DNA of 21,245 bases from a virus. The stretch is taken from positions 1-21,245 of the IMG/VR virus record IMGVR_UViG_3300025151_000368. One strand, given 5' to 3'. Positions 8,062 to 15,469 of the stretch are shown here, piece after piece. Positions within the stretch are counted from its first letter, which is position 1. Every line of letters starts with the position of its first letter. The notes below the pieces were generated by a model, which was not told where the DNA came from, made no database searches, and saw only the letters and a list, made by a program, of their open reading frames with translations. The position numbers and the translations under genes are program-made.

Positions 8062-8904
8062 CTAAACTCCTTTCAGTTCTATTAGTCTTCCTTTTGTATC
8101 ATCATATATGAAGAATTTATTTTCTTCAATAATGAAGTATGCTTTGTTAGGTTGAAAATCGCTTTTATCTTCAGGTATTAAAGTTCGCACCTCATCTCCT
8201 GATTTAAGTTTTGCTTTTTCCCCTTCTTTATAATCACTGCCTTGATAATAAGGGTCTTGTTTATCTATGATATCTAATAGTTTTTCATTTTTTGTTATTT
8301 TTGGTATAGCGGTTTGAATTAAGTTTTGTTCTATTTCTGAATATTTTTTCTTACCTCCAAAACTTTTAACTGCGCCAAGTTCTTTTTTCAATGCTTTACC
8401 TGCTTGAAATGCTTTTTCTTCATCAGAAGTTTCCTTTTTAAACAATTGTGTCATAGCATATTGTTTATTAAATTCGTCTTTACTTAAACCAGAATATTGA
8501 CCGTATTCTTTCCAAGCTTGTTCTGCTCCAGCTGATTTTGATTTGGATATTAAATTAGTAACTAATTTTCTATTTTGTAAATCTTTTAATTGTTGAGCTT
8601 TAACAGCAGTAGCTAAAGGTTTTTTAGTTGCACCTACAATTTCTTGTAATTTCGTGCCACCAGCAGATTCTCCACCTATTAAATTTTGACCTGTCTGTAA
8701 TAAAAATTGTGTCAACGGATCTCCTAATGGAGAGGTTGGCCCTGAAATTGCATCAATTAAATTCATTTTACGTCTCACATCAGATACAATACCCTCATCA
8801 CCCGGACCTAAACTATACATTCTTCTAGGCATAATACCAGTCATAACACCTTCCATGACTTCTCCACCTTTTCTAAACATTGGTCTTTTTAATACTCTGC
8901 TCAT
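8062..8904 (-). CDS. Virion-associated protein of marine phages (MSRVLKRPMFR type)
   Basis: This 280-residue protein starts MSRVLKRPMFRKGGEVMEGV, a basic Gly/Met-rich N-terminus I recall from proteins in the structural blocks of marine phage contigs. The remainder is highly charged and mostly helical in appearance, with stretches such as LKDLQNRKLVTNLISKSKSA and KFFIYDDTKGRLIELKGV at the C-terminus. There is no signal peptide, membrane segment or catalytic motif I can identify. The ATG at 8904 overlaps the TAA of the upstream gene by one base (TAATG), and the TAG stop directly abuts the ATG of the 1406-codon gene, so these genes should be made together. An ejected or head-internal protein is the likeliest role by position; confidence in a specific function is low. 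Confidence 0.65.
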   Translation of the reverse strand: MSRVLKRPMFRKGGEVMEGVMTGIMPRRMYSLGPGDEGIVSDVRRKMNLIDAISGPTSPLGDPLTQFLLQTGQNLIGGESAGGTKLQEIVGATKKPLATAVKAQQLKDLQNRKLVTNLISKSKSAGAEQAWKEYGQYSGLSKDEFNKQYAMTQLFKKETSDEEKAFQAGKALKKELGAVKSFGGKKKYSEIEQNLIQTAIPKITKNEKLLDIIDKQDPYYQGSDYKEGEKAKLKSGDEVRTLIPEDKSDFQPNKAYFIIEENKFFIYDDTKGRLIELKGV

Positions 8905-9731
8905 TACGTTATTTTAATCTGTTGTTGTGCTGGATTAATTAATCTGTAAATACCAGCTAATGTTGATGCAGTTCCTAAACCTGTTGCTAATGGTGATGGT
9001 GTAGCTGCCGGTGGTAAAATGTTTTCTCTACCAGGATATCCTGCAATTAATTGTGTAACACCAGAACCAAATTGTTGTGCTGCTTCTAATGGTTGTAACG
9101 CTTGTCTTGATGCAAGTTGTTGTCTGGCTGTTAACTCTTGTTGTGCTCTCGCTGCTTGCTGCGCGCCTAAACCTGTTAATGCTGAGATCTGTTGACCTAA
9201 CAATGCAGGTGTTTGTTGTGCTAAACTTAAATTTCTAGCAAAGTCTGCTTGAGCTAAATTTTGTGCTTGTGCAAAACCCTGTCCTAATAATTGAGCTTGT
9301 AGTGCAGCTCTATTTCTATCTGATGCTGCTTGGAATTCTGCTCTTTGTACACCCTCTCGTCCTCCGCCAAATGCTCCTGCACTAACAGCTTGAGCTGCTA
9401 ATGAAGGTAAACCTTTTGCAGCTTGCACGTCAAATTCTGCTAATGTTGTATCAATAACATCTTGTTGAAAAGGTGATAAATAAGATCGAAAAGCTGTAGG
9501 TCCTGTTAATTGTTGTGCTTGAGTTAAAAAAGGTTGAAAGCCACCAAGACCTGTTGCAAGTCCTTCTGCTTGTGTTGTTAATGCACCAGGTCCAGCAACA
9601 AACTGTGGACCCATAATAGTAGAGAGATCTGTGGTTTTAAAATCACCAATTGCTTTTGTTAGATCGTCAAGATATGTTTTTGCACCCGCTTCAATAAACT
9701 CTGCTGGGGCTGTTCTTACTACTTCTGCCAT
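8904..9731 (-). CDS. Ala/Gln-rich internal virion (ejection-like) protein
   Basis: This 275-residue protein is strongly enriched in Ala, Gln, Leu and Gly, especially at about 95-225. Runs such as AALQAQLLGQGFAQAQNLAQ and ALTGLGAQQAARAQQELTAR suggest long amphipathic helices. The segment YLSPFQQDVIDTTLAEFDVQ followed by QAVSAGAFGGGREGVQRAEF is one I recall as conserved in marine phages. Composition and size resemble the smaller internal-core/ejection proteins of podoviruses (compare T7 gp14), which help form the DNA channel through the cell envelope; that assignment is inference. It is joined to both neighbours by one-base TAATG overlaps, at 9731 and 8904, and sits between other presumed virion-internal genes. 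Confidence 0.65.
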   Translation of the reverse strand: MAEVVRTAPAEFIEAGAKTYLDDLTKAIGDFKTTDLSTIMGPQFVAGPGALTTQAEGLATGLGGFQPFLTQAQQLTGPTAFRSYLSPFQQDVIDTTLAEFDVQAAKGLPSLAAQAVSAGAFGGGREGVQRAEFQAASDRNRAALQAQLLGQGFAQAQNLAQADFARNLSLAQQTPALLGQQISALTGLGAQQAARAQQELTARQQLASRQALQPLEAAQQFGSGVTQLIAGYPGRENILPPAATPSPLATGLGTASTLAGIYRLINPAQQQIKIT

Positions 9732-10801
9732 TATGCTTTTCCTCCTGCCTCTAATCTTTTCATAGTATCATACATTCTTTGTGCGCCTAACTCAACGTCG
9801 CCATCTCCTGCACCTCTTACGGCATCAGCTGTAAATACAAATTCATTGTTTGATAACATCGCTGGAATGTCATCTTCTTTTTCTTTTATACCAACTGGTT
9901 GTATAAATCCACCAGTATTTCTAAGATCTAATTCTTTTACACCAGCTTTATTTTGTCTAATTGGAAGCCCCTCGATACCCGCCGCTTGCACAGCATTATC
10001 GCTAGGAGTATCCATTTTACCACCCATAGCCTTAGAATTTTTAACTTGATCAATTTCTGCTTGTGATGCTCCAGTAATATCTTTAATTAACTCATCATCT
10101 GCTCCTCTTGAAAGCATATCTTTTATCATTTGAATTTTTTTATCAGCTCCTTCATCAAAACCCACTCTACCACCTACAGCATACTCTGCTGTGTTTGTTG
10201 TAACAAATTCCATTACTTCTGCTTCTGTTGCGTTTGGATTTAAGTTTCTATAATATTTTTCTAAATATCCTGATGGATCTCTAGCTAGTTCTGCTTCAGC
10301 TTGTTCTGGTGGCATTCCTAATGAATCTGTTAAAAATTTAGATACTAGTCCTAGTGTGGCTAGTTTAGTTATTCCTCCACCCTGACCGCCACCTGTTACT
10401 ACACTCGCTAGTGAGCTTAAAGGTTTGTCAAAAAATTTAGCGAGAGGTCCTGATCTTGTTGGAACTTGCCCATAGTCTGCGACAGATTTTAAAATTCCTA
10501 ATTTTTTACCAGTGGTTGCTAAATTTGCAAAAACATTACTAGGAGATAAAAAACTACCTTTTCCTAAAAATTTAAAACCAGTTCCTGCTTGACCTGCACC
10601 TAAAGCTCCAAGTCCTGCTGTACCTGCATATAACAATGCAGCTTTACCAAGATCAGACTTTGCAATTTTCTTTACTGTTTTACCAACTTTCTTAGCGGCT
10701 TTTTTAATACCACCTAATAATGCTTGCTCTCTGGGTACGATATCCATAATACCACCACCCATACGTAATTGTCTTTTCATCTGTCCTCTTGTTATTGGCA
10801 T
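9731..10801 (-). CDS. Virion-associated protein with GGRVGF-type motif and conserved C-terminal domain
   Basis: This 356-residue protein opens with a basic Met/Gly segment (MPITRGQMKRQLRMGGGIMD). A Lys-rich helix follows (GGIKKAAKKVGKTVKKIAKS, 30-49), then an Ala/Gly/Leu-rich patch (AALLYAGTAGLGALGAGQAG, 54-73). Residues 207-220 read YAVGGRVGFDEGAD, a short motif I recall recurring in unrelated marine phage virion proteins. Residues about 310-351 form the most recognisable domain: DDIPAMLSNNEFVFTADAVR then GAGDGDVELGAQRMYDTMKR. This C-terminal domain is common in ocean phage structural blocks, but I know no experimentally defined role. The start at 10801 follows AAGGAT by about ten bases, and the stop overlaps the next ATG (TAATG at 9731). 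A virion component delivered or assembled with the neighbouring ejection-type proteins is likely. Confidence 0.7.
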   Translation of the reverse strand: MPITRGQMKRQLRMGGGIMDIVPREQALLGGIKKAAKKVGKTVKKIAKSDLGKAALLYAGTAGLGALGAGQAGTGFKFLGKGSFLSPSNVFANLATTGKKLGILKSVADYGQVPTRSGPLAKFFDKPLSSLASVVTGGGQGGGITKLATLGLVSKFLTDSLGMPPEQAEAELARDPSGYLEKYYRNLNPNATEAEVMEFVTTNTAEYAVGGRVGFDEGADKKIQMIKDMLSRGADDELIKDITGASQAEIDQVKNSKAMGGKMDTPSDNAVQAAGIEGLPIRQNKAGVKELDLRNTGGFIQPVGIKEKEDDIPAMLSNNEFVFTADAVRGAGDGDVELGAQRMYDTMKRLEAGGKA

Positions 10802-10850
10802 ATTTAATTAAATCCTTGTTGGCAGGCTTGTAAATCCTGAATTTATTAAT

Positions 10851-11021
10851 CTACTTGGTTTTAGGAAATAAATCAAGACTTGGCATAACCACCAAAACAT
10901 CCCTCCTAATATCCTCTGGAGACACACCTTTTGTCTTCCAGTCTTCTTCATTTTTGTACTTTTCTCCAGTCTTTTTGTTAGTTATGGTCTCTATTATCTT
11001 TTCTGGTTTTAGTTCTTTCAT
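10851..11021 (-). CDS. Conserved 56-residue phage protein (MKELKPEKI type)
   Basis: This small gene runs from the ATG at 11021 to a TAG at 10853-10851. The product begins MKELKPEKIIETITNKKTG, continues EKYKNEEDWKTKGVSPEDIR and ends with RDVLVVMPSLDLFPKTK. It is charged, soluble and has no membrane segment. The pattern KELKPEK...NEEDWKxKGVxPEDIRRDVxVxMPSLDLF looks like a real conserved small protein; I recall relatives at the same place in marine phage structural blocks. The ATG shares one base with the stop of the upstream 113-codon gene (TAATG), which supports translation. It may be a small assembly or adaptor protein; function unknown. The 49 bases after it (10802-10850) hold only the ribosome site of the next gene. 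Confidence 0.7.
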   Translation of the reverse strand: MKELKPEKIIETITNKKTGEKYKNEEDWKTKGVSPEDIRRDVLVVMPSLDLFPKTK

Positions 11022-11362
11022 TATGTGGTTACCTCTCTTGGCTGTATTTGTAATATAGAAGCTATAACGTGCAGCTCATTCGCGTCACTAGCTTGTACCT
11101 TTAATATCTCACTCTCCTCCACCACAAGAGGTTGAGTTAAAAGTTCAGTTGTCGTATTGGTTGCTATGGTCTTGGTTTTAAATAAACTAAACACATTACC
11201 AGAAGCATCGGTTAAAGTAACATCTAAATTACATCCAGAACCAGAATCGTTAGATACTAGTATTGATTTTACCAAAGCAACATTAGCACTTGGAGTTGTG
11301 TACAACGTTGTGTTGTCTGTTGATGTTAAATCTACCTTTGCGTTTACGAAACTATTTGACAT
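11021..11362 (-). CDS. Small beta-rich virion protein
   Basis: This 113-residue protein has a Ser/Thr/Asn/Val-rich composition and alternating hydrophobic pattern typical of beta-sandwich virion proteins. Recognisable pieces are KVDLTSTDNTTLYTTP, ALVKSILVSNDSGSGCNLDV, TTELLTQPLVVEESEILKV and the C-terminal NELHVIASILQI. I recall this layout (a SILVSND strand, a VTLTD strand, then LLxxPLVVEExDILKV) from small structural proteins of marine phages, possibly a decoration, adaptor or fibre-base protein. There is no signal peptide. It is coupled by TAATG overlaps to the 54-codon gene upstream and the 56-codon gene downstream. Confidence 0.65.
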   Translation of the reverse strand: MSNSFVNAKVDLTSTDNTTLYTTPSANVALVKSILVSNDSGSGCNLDVTLTDASGNVFSLFKTKTIATNTTTELLTQPLVVEESEILKVQASDANELHVIASILQIQPREVTT

Positions 11363-11526
11363 TAATTTAAAAAGAAGTTTTCAGCTTCTACCTCATCTTT
11401 TAATTCTTGTTGAAACGTTGTATTTAATTTTTGTATAATAGCATCAAGATCTCTTACTTGTGCATCAGCCACGTCTTGTCTATATTCTTTACTAGGTCTT
11501 GTTAATATTTGTACTATCTTTGCCAT
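11362..11526 (-). CDS. Small coiled-coil-like protein (54 aa) in the virion operon
   Basis: The frame runs from the ATG at 11526 to TAA at 11364-11362. The product reads MAKIVQILTRPSKEYRQDVA, then DAQVRDLDAIIQKLNTTFQQ, then ELKDEVEAENFFLN. The central region has helical, heptad-like spacing of Val, Leu and Ile and probably forms a coiled coil. The ATG overlaps the TAA of the nozzle-like gene, and its TAA overlaps the next ATG, both as TAATG, so it fits exactly between its neighbours with no leftover bases. That tight fit on both sides is the main evidence that it is translated. The role is unknown; a small assembly chaperone or connector protein is possible. Confidence 0.65.
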   Translation of the reverse strand: MAKIVQILTRPSKEYRQDVADAQVRDLDAIIQKLNTTFQQELKDEVEAENFFLN

Positions 11527-13682
11527 TATCTTCTTCCATCCGGTTGTATATCTAATCTAAATCCACCAAGTTTCCAACTTTGCTCTGCAGCTGTATTTGC
11601 AACTTTTAAAGATACCGCTCTAGCCCTAGCTCTCGTATCAACTTTTTCCGTTGACGATGAGATTGTAAAAGGACCAAGAGCTGAACTTGCCTCAGTATTA
11701 TTTGGAAAATTTCTTAAGTTTAATGTTATTTGTGTGTTACCTGTTTGTGATAAAAAGTCAGGAATAAATCTTCTAATCTTTGCAAAAAACTCACCATCAC
11801 CACCTTGACTTATATCAAAGTCTCCTGATTGTATGTTAGAAGTTACGGCAGTAGTTGCGGTAGATGTAACTTGATCTGTGCCTGTTTCATGTTCATAATA
11901 TATTGTACAACCGTCTGTATTACCAACAACATCATAAGAGTTGTTTGAGTCAGCATCATAATCTGTAGCGTGAGGTTTTCCAAAAACAGCAGAATCTTGC
12001 CACGTTGTTCTATCTAGTGTGCCCGTTGTCCATATTGGTCTTTGTGGTGAAGACTCAAAATAATTATATGTTACTACTCTGTCAACAACTGTTGATCCAG
12101 AAGAACAATAAAACCAATTAATTTCACCAAACAAATTATTTAGTCCAGCATTTATAAGTTGATTAGCTGTGGTGTTTAAATTATCAAAAACAAAATCTTC
12201 AACTAAACATGGTAAAGATTGTAGAGCACCAGCATATTTAAAGAAACCATTTTCTGAAAACCAATACGCAGCTCCATCAACCTCAATAGCAGCGTTTTGT
12301 CCTATCAATCCACAGTTTGTTCCTACTTGAGCAAAACCAAAAGTAAATGGTGGACCGATAAATCTTTGTGTAAATAAAGCCGTGTCAGTCCAAACATAAA
12401 TTGCATCTCTACCTCTAACTGCTCCCATAATTCTTGAACCATCTGCAAGCCTCTGTGTGCCGGCTGTATTCGTCGCTGTAGGTGTATAAGAATTAATATT
12501 TTCTTGATCAGAGAATCTAATAAACATTTGATCTTGCGAAGACTGATCTCCTATTGTTGTTTCTGTTCCAAAGAATACTAAGTGTCTGTCCGGTGTGGAT
12601 ACGATCATATCTCTCGATGCTGTTGGCGCACCTGTAATAATTGTAGCTCTGGTTGCATTTGCAGTGACTGAATCTGAGTTCCATTCAAAAACTTGTCCGT
12701 TATGTATCAATGCAATAATCTTACTACCAAAATTATCAATAGACCAAAGACCTGGATCAATAACTAAATCTCCAGATGCTGCCTCGCCCCACGCTACGAA
12801 GTCTGAAGTATTTGTTACAGTGGCTCCATCTGAGTGTGCAGCTCTTGTTGTGTTTCTAACCGCTCTTGTAATTCCTGTTAAGTTGTTGCCAGAAACTCCT
12901 GTGTAAGATATTTCTTCTGTTCCTACTTTTATAAAGTTTGTTCCTGCTGATGGAAAGTTTGTTGTGCTTGTTAACGTAATAGAACTTCCTGATCCTCCTG
13001 TTCCATTAGCATCATTTAACAAAGCGCCATTTAAAGTTGTTGTTTGTGGGTTTGCAGCTTCACCGCCCCAAGAACCTAAGCCCCAACCAAATCCAGGTAA
13101 TTGTTCTGCAGGTCCAACTGGATAATATATTTGAACTCTTATACCTCCAGACGTTGTAGCTCCAGATCCAGTCTCATTTGAAGGCATTGTAATTGTAATC
13201 GTTGTGTTAGTTGGTGCACTAACGACCATGAATTTTTTATCGTCAAAATCAGAGGCACTGTAATTAGAGTTTGTGATAGCTGTAAAATTATCTAATAAAA
13301 TTACATCACCAGCGTTTAAGCCATGACCCGTAGAAAAAGTTATGGTAACAGTTGGAGATCCATTAGTTGTGCTAAAAGCATTGGTTAAAGTTGTAGTGGA
13401 TTTAATTGGGTGTATATCATAAAACACTCCGCCTGAGTAAGCATATAGTATTCTGTTAGTTCCTATTATAGAATATTTTATACCACTACTATTTACAATG
13501 TGATGCATAGCTCTAGCAGCTCCAGTTATTTTATCAGTTCCTAGTTGTTGCCATCCACCTATTTTTTCAGGTGAGCCATATCTAAATCTAACATTATCAC
13601 CGTCAACCCACTGTCCTTCTGCTTGTGTTTCGGTAAGTTGTTTATTAAATCCAGGTAAAAATTGTACTTTTCGTAAAGCCAT
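11526..13682 (-). CDS. Tail nozzle/hub-like protein (P22 gp10 / T7 gp12-like), 718 aa
   Basis: The 718-residue product begins MALRKVQFLPGFNKQLTETQ, then GQWVDGDNVRFRYGSPEKIG, an opening I recall from marine phage tail proteins. The body is beta-rich with repeated blade-like pieces: RILYAYSGGVFYDI, KIIALIHNGQVFEW, RHLVFFGTE, DAIYVWTDTALFTQRFIG and GQNAAIEVDGAAYWFSENGF. That is what a beta-propeller nozzle protein such as P22 gp10 or T7 gp12 would show. Residues about 240-290 hold an inserted module (VGTEEISYTGVSGNNLTGIT) resembling small beta domains in phage tail proteins. The C-terminus is basic then beta-rich (VDTRARARAVSLKVA). No clear Shine-Dalgarno precedes the ATG at 13682, but a promoter-like site at 13713-13741 does. 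The fold assignment is inference from pattern and context. Confidence 0.75.
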   Translation of the reverse strand: MALRKVQFLPGFNKQLTETQAEGQWVDGDNVRFRYGSPEKIGGWQQLGTDKITGAARAMHHIVNSSGIKYSIIGTNRILYAYSGGVFYDIHPIKSTTTLTNAFSTTNGSPTVTITFSTGHGLNAGDVILLDNFTAITNSNYSASDFDDKKFMVVSAPTNTTITITMPSNETGSGATTSGGIRVQIYYPVGPAEQLPGFGWGLGSWGGEAANPQTTTLNGALLNDANGTGGSGSSITLTSTTNFPSAGTNFIKVGTEEISYTGVSGNNLTGITRAVRNTTRAAHSDGATVTNTSDFVAWGEAASGDLVIDPGLWSIDNFGSKIIALIHNGQVFEWNSDSVTANATRATIITGAPTASRDMIVSTPDRHLVFFGTETTIGDQSSQDQMFIRFSDQENINSYTPTATNTAGTQRLADGSRIMGAVRGRDAIYVWTDTALFTQRFIGPPFTFGFAQVGTNCGLIGQNAAIEVDGAAYWFSENGFFKYAGALQSLPCLVEDFVFDNLNTTANQLINAGLNNLFGEINWFYCSSGSTVVDRVVTYNYFESSPQRPIWTTGTLDRTTWQDSAVFGKPHATDYDADSNNSYDVVGNTDGCTIYYEHETGTDQVTSTATTAVTSNIQSGDFDISQGGDGEFFAKIRRFIPDFLSQTGNTQITLNLRNFPNNTEASSALGPFTISSSTEKVDTRARARAVSLKVANTAAEQSWKLGGFRLDIQPDGRR

Positions 13683-13700
13683 AGTGAACCATTATACTAT

Positions 13701-13714
13701 TTTTTGATCAAAAA
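13701..13714. promoter_or_regulatory. Perfect palindrome TTTTTGATCAAAAA
   Basis: A perfect 14-base palindrome lies at the predicted transcription start of the promoter at 13713-13741. It could be an operator half, a DNA bend or simply A+T-rich sequence. It lacks the G+C stem needed for a terminator. Confidence 0.3.
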
Positions 13715-13741
13715 TATAGTCCATTTATGGACCTTAATCAA
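13713..13741 (-). promoter_or_regulatory. Promoter-like site before the nozzle/ejection gene block, with a dyad in its spacer
   Basis: On the minus strand TTGATT (13741-13736) and TATATT (13718-13713) are exactly 17 bases apart, giving a start near 13706 and a leader of about 24 bases to the ATG at 13682. The spacer contains the dyad GTCCAT-AA-ATGGAC (13732-13719), which could be an operator. The same dyad followed by TATATTTTT could alternatively act as a weak terminator for the oxygenase genes. The place, between two gene blocks in the only sizeable gap of the region, favours a regulatory role. Confidence 0.45.
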
Positions 13742-13746
13742 GGATG

Positions 13747-14319
13747 CTACCAGACCCAACTTATGAAAGAATATCTTTTTCCTTTAGTTACGGGCTCTAC
13801 TTTATGTGGATATAGAAAAGAAGATGGAAATATTATTAAATCACCAGTCTTAAAATTAATTCTTTTATCCTCACAGATAATAAAATCACCACCTTCATAA
13901 TTATCATTTAACACTCCTAAACAACTTAGTATTGGAATACCTCTTGTTTCTCCATCAAATAAAGTTGTGATATGATCACAGTGTAGAGCCATCTTTTTCT
14001 TACTGTGGTATCTATTGTATCTTATTAGTGAGTATCCAGACCAACCTCCAAACCACGGCATATCTAAACCACTAATATAATTTTTAATACTGTGCCATAA
14101 TTCATCCATAATCTTTTTCGATAGTTTTAAATTACCATCGATTAGTATGTCATTTTCATATTTACCTGATACCTTTTCATATTTACGTGTTCGTTCATTA
14201 TGAAAAATATGTGACTCCCATTTTTTAGATTTTTCTATTTCTTTTATCCCCTTTTTACAGATATCTTTATCTAAAAAATTTTCTATTTTTATTATGTATT
14301 TTTCTAAATTTTTATCCAT
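13747..14319 (-). CDS. 2OG-Fe(II) oxygenase, PKHD/prolyl-4-hydroxylase-like (HxD type)
   Basis: This 190-residue protein has the classic facial triad: H113 and D115 in ALHCDHI, H172 in YPHKVEP, and a probable 2-oxoglutarate-binding R182 in GKRYSF, ten residues after the distal His. Surrounding elements support the family: RGIPILSCLGVLNDNYEGGD, then INFKTGDLIIFPSSFLYPH, then RYSFISWVW. I recall this pattern from PKHD-type hydroxylases of marine phages. Such enzymes couple decarboxylation of 2-oxoglutarate to hydroxylation of a substrate using Fe(II) and O2; here the substrate is unknown, with protein prolyl or other side chains most likely by similarity. The N-terminal 60 residues are Lys/Glu-rich. 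It is the last gene of the cassette; 64 bases of regulatory-looking DNA separate it from the nozzle gene. It starts two bases after the preceding stop. Confidence 0.85.
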   Translation of the reverse strand: MDKNLEKYIIKIENFLDKDICKKGIKEIEKSKKWESHIFHNERTRKYEKVSGKYENDILIDGNLKLSKKIMDELWHSIKNYISGLDMPWFGGWSGYSLIRYNRYHSKKKMALHCDHITTLFDGETRGIPILSCLGVLNDNYEGGDFIICEDKRINFKTGDLIIFPSSFLYPHKVEPVTKGKRYSFISWVW

Positions 14320-14321
14320 AA

Positions 14322-14936
14322 CTATAAAACTAACTCTCCATCCTTTTCACCTATTTTACCTTTTGGTAAAAAATTAGCAGCTATAGAATACCTTGTTGTG
14401 TTTGATTTATTAAAATCTATCTTATGATTAATATTCGCTGGGAAAACTATTAAATCACCTTTTGTTATTTCTTGTGTCCAAGACAAACAATTTAATTCAT
14501 TATAATGTATTATTGGTATGTCATAATGTTGTTTTATTTGTGGAAAGAATTTTATTCTATACTTATCTTTAGTCGTGCCGTGAGGATAATAACAACACGT
14601 AAACCAAAAATTATTATGTGAGTGTATTTCGCCTACAACACCTTTAGTTGTTTTTGTACCCCACATATTTACTAAATTAACATCTGTTTTATATTTAAAT
14701 ACTTCTTGAATTGCAGAACGCACATAAATTTCTAAAACATTTTTTAATTCTTTTCCCTTTTTTATTTTATTAAAAATTTTGTTACTTTTTGTAATTTCTG
14801 TTTGAGCAGCATCACATTTATCATATTTTATTTTTTTAAGTTCTTTATAAATTAAATTATGATCAAAATTTATATTAGAAAAAACAACGTAAGCCGAAGG
14901 GAATAAGTATTGAAAGCTAAATTTTTGTTCCATCAT
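14322..14936 (-). CDS. 2OG-Fe(II) oxygenase-like protein (HxH type)
   Basis: This 204-residue protein matches the general 2OG-Fe(II) oxygenase layout with an HxH proximal motif: H105 and H107 in GEIHSHNNFWFTCCYYPHG. The distal H171 is in VFPANINHKID and R182 is in TTRYSIAANFLP, 11 residues further on. The strand pattern ITKGDLIVFPANINH...RYSIAANF is typical of the distal half of the barrel. The motif HSHNN in place of HxHP suggests a divergent member of the TIGR02466/PF13759-like group. The double Cys in FTCCYY is unusual next to a metal site. Two ATG codons are in tandem; the first (14936) overlaps the upstream stop as ATGA. Substrate unknown. It could be a catalytically altered paralogue. 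Confidence 0.75.
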   Translation of the reverse strand: MMEQKFSFQYLFPSAYVVFSNINFDHNLIYKELKKIKYDKCDAAQTEITKSNKIFNKIKKGKELKNVLEIYVRSAIQEVFKYKTDVNLVNMWGTKTTKGVVGEIHSHNNFWFTCCYYPHGTTKDKYRIKFFPQIKQHYDIPIIHYNELNCLSWTQEITKGDLIVFPANINHKIDFNKSNTTRYSIAANFLPKGKIGEKDGELVL

Positions 14937-15469
14937 AGTTTATCAAAAGCTGCTTTTTCTACAGGATGCCAATTAAAAGCTAATCCATATTTAAATTTAT
15001 CTGTAATATTTCTCTTACAGCCGTGTTGAAGAAAAGGTGAGAATAATATAAATTTACCTTTTGCTGGTTTTATTTTTTGATTTATTTCTGGAAAGTCTAA
15101 AGTCTGATGATGGTCATTTAAATAAATCACTCCTGATATTGAAGCTGGAATATGATTATGCATTTTTGTATAGTGTGAAAAACCCTCTCTATATCCCCAA
15201 GCACTATCTAAGTAATAAGGATAAGATATTAAATTATCGTCAATAAAATCTAATAATGGTAATATAGTTTGTATAAATTTTTTATCTTCATTAAAGTATT
15301 TAGGTGATGTCATTGGAGCAATAACATTTGTTCTATAACTTGCATTATTAGATTCTTTAACACCTTTTTCTATTTGTTTAATAAAATATTTAACATCAGT
15401 GTTAGTAAATCCTTCAACAAAAAAATAATCTTTTTTTACTTTAGATAATATTTTATTTTTTATTTGCAT
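14933..15469 (-). CDS. 2OG-Fe(II) oxygenase-like protein (HxH type, Lys replacing the usual Arg)
   Basis: At 178 residues this is the second shortest in the cassette. The proximal motif is H104/H106 in KMHNHIPASISGVIYLN, whose SGVIYL continuation is the clearest family signature (compare SGVYYL in TIGR02466-type proteins). The distal His is H149 in LFSPFLQHGCK. At the position where relatives have R-x-S (11 residues on), this protein has K160-Y-G in FKYGLAFNW, so the usual 2-oxoglutarate-binding Arg is replaced by Lys. It may bind the cosubstrate through Lys, use a different cosubstrate, or be inactive. The ATG at 15469 lies ten bases inside the upstream gene in a different frame, and its stop overlaps the next ATG, so it is translationally embedded in the cassette. 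Confidence 0.72.
   Translation of the reverse strand: MQIKNKILSKVKKDYFFVEGFTNTDVKYFIKQIEKGVKESNNASYRTNVIAPMTSPKYFNEDKKFIQTILPLLDFIDDNLISYPYYLDSAWGYREGFSHYTKMHNHIPASISGVIYLNDHHQTLDFPEINQKIKPAKGKFILFSPFLQHGCKRNITDKFKYGLAFNWHPVEKAAFDKL

Noticed and set aside
10855-11058. 67-codon plus-strand frame with hydrophobic stretches (possible membrane protein)
   Set aside because: It is antisense to the well-supported 56-codon gene and the end of the 113-codon gene, and it has no ribosome site.
13691-13696. Consensus TATAAT (minus strand) as the -10 box of the nozzle gene
   Set aside because: It is only eight bases before the ATG and lacks a -35 at proper distance. The TTGATT/TATATT pair slightly upstream is better placed.
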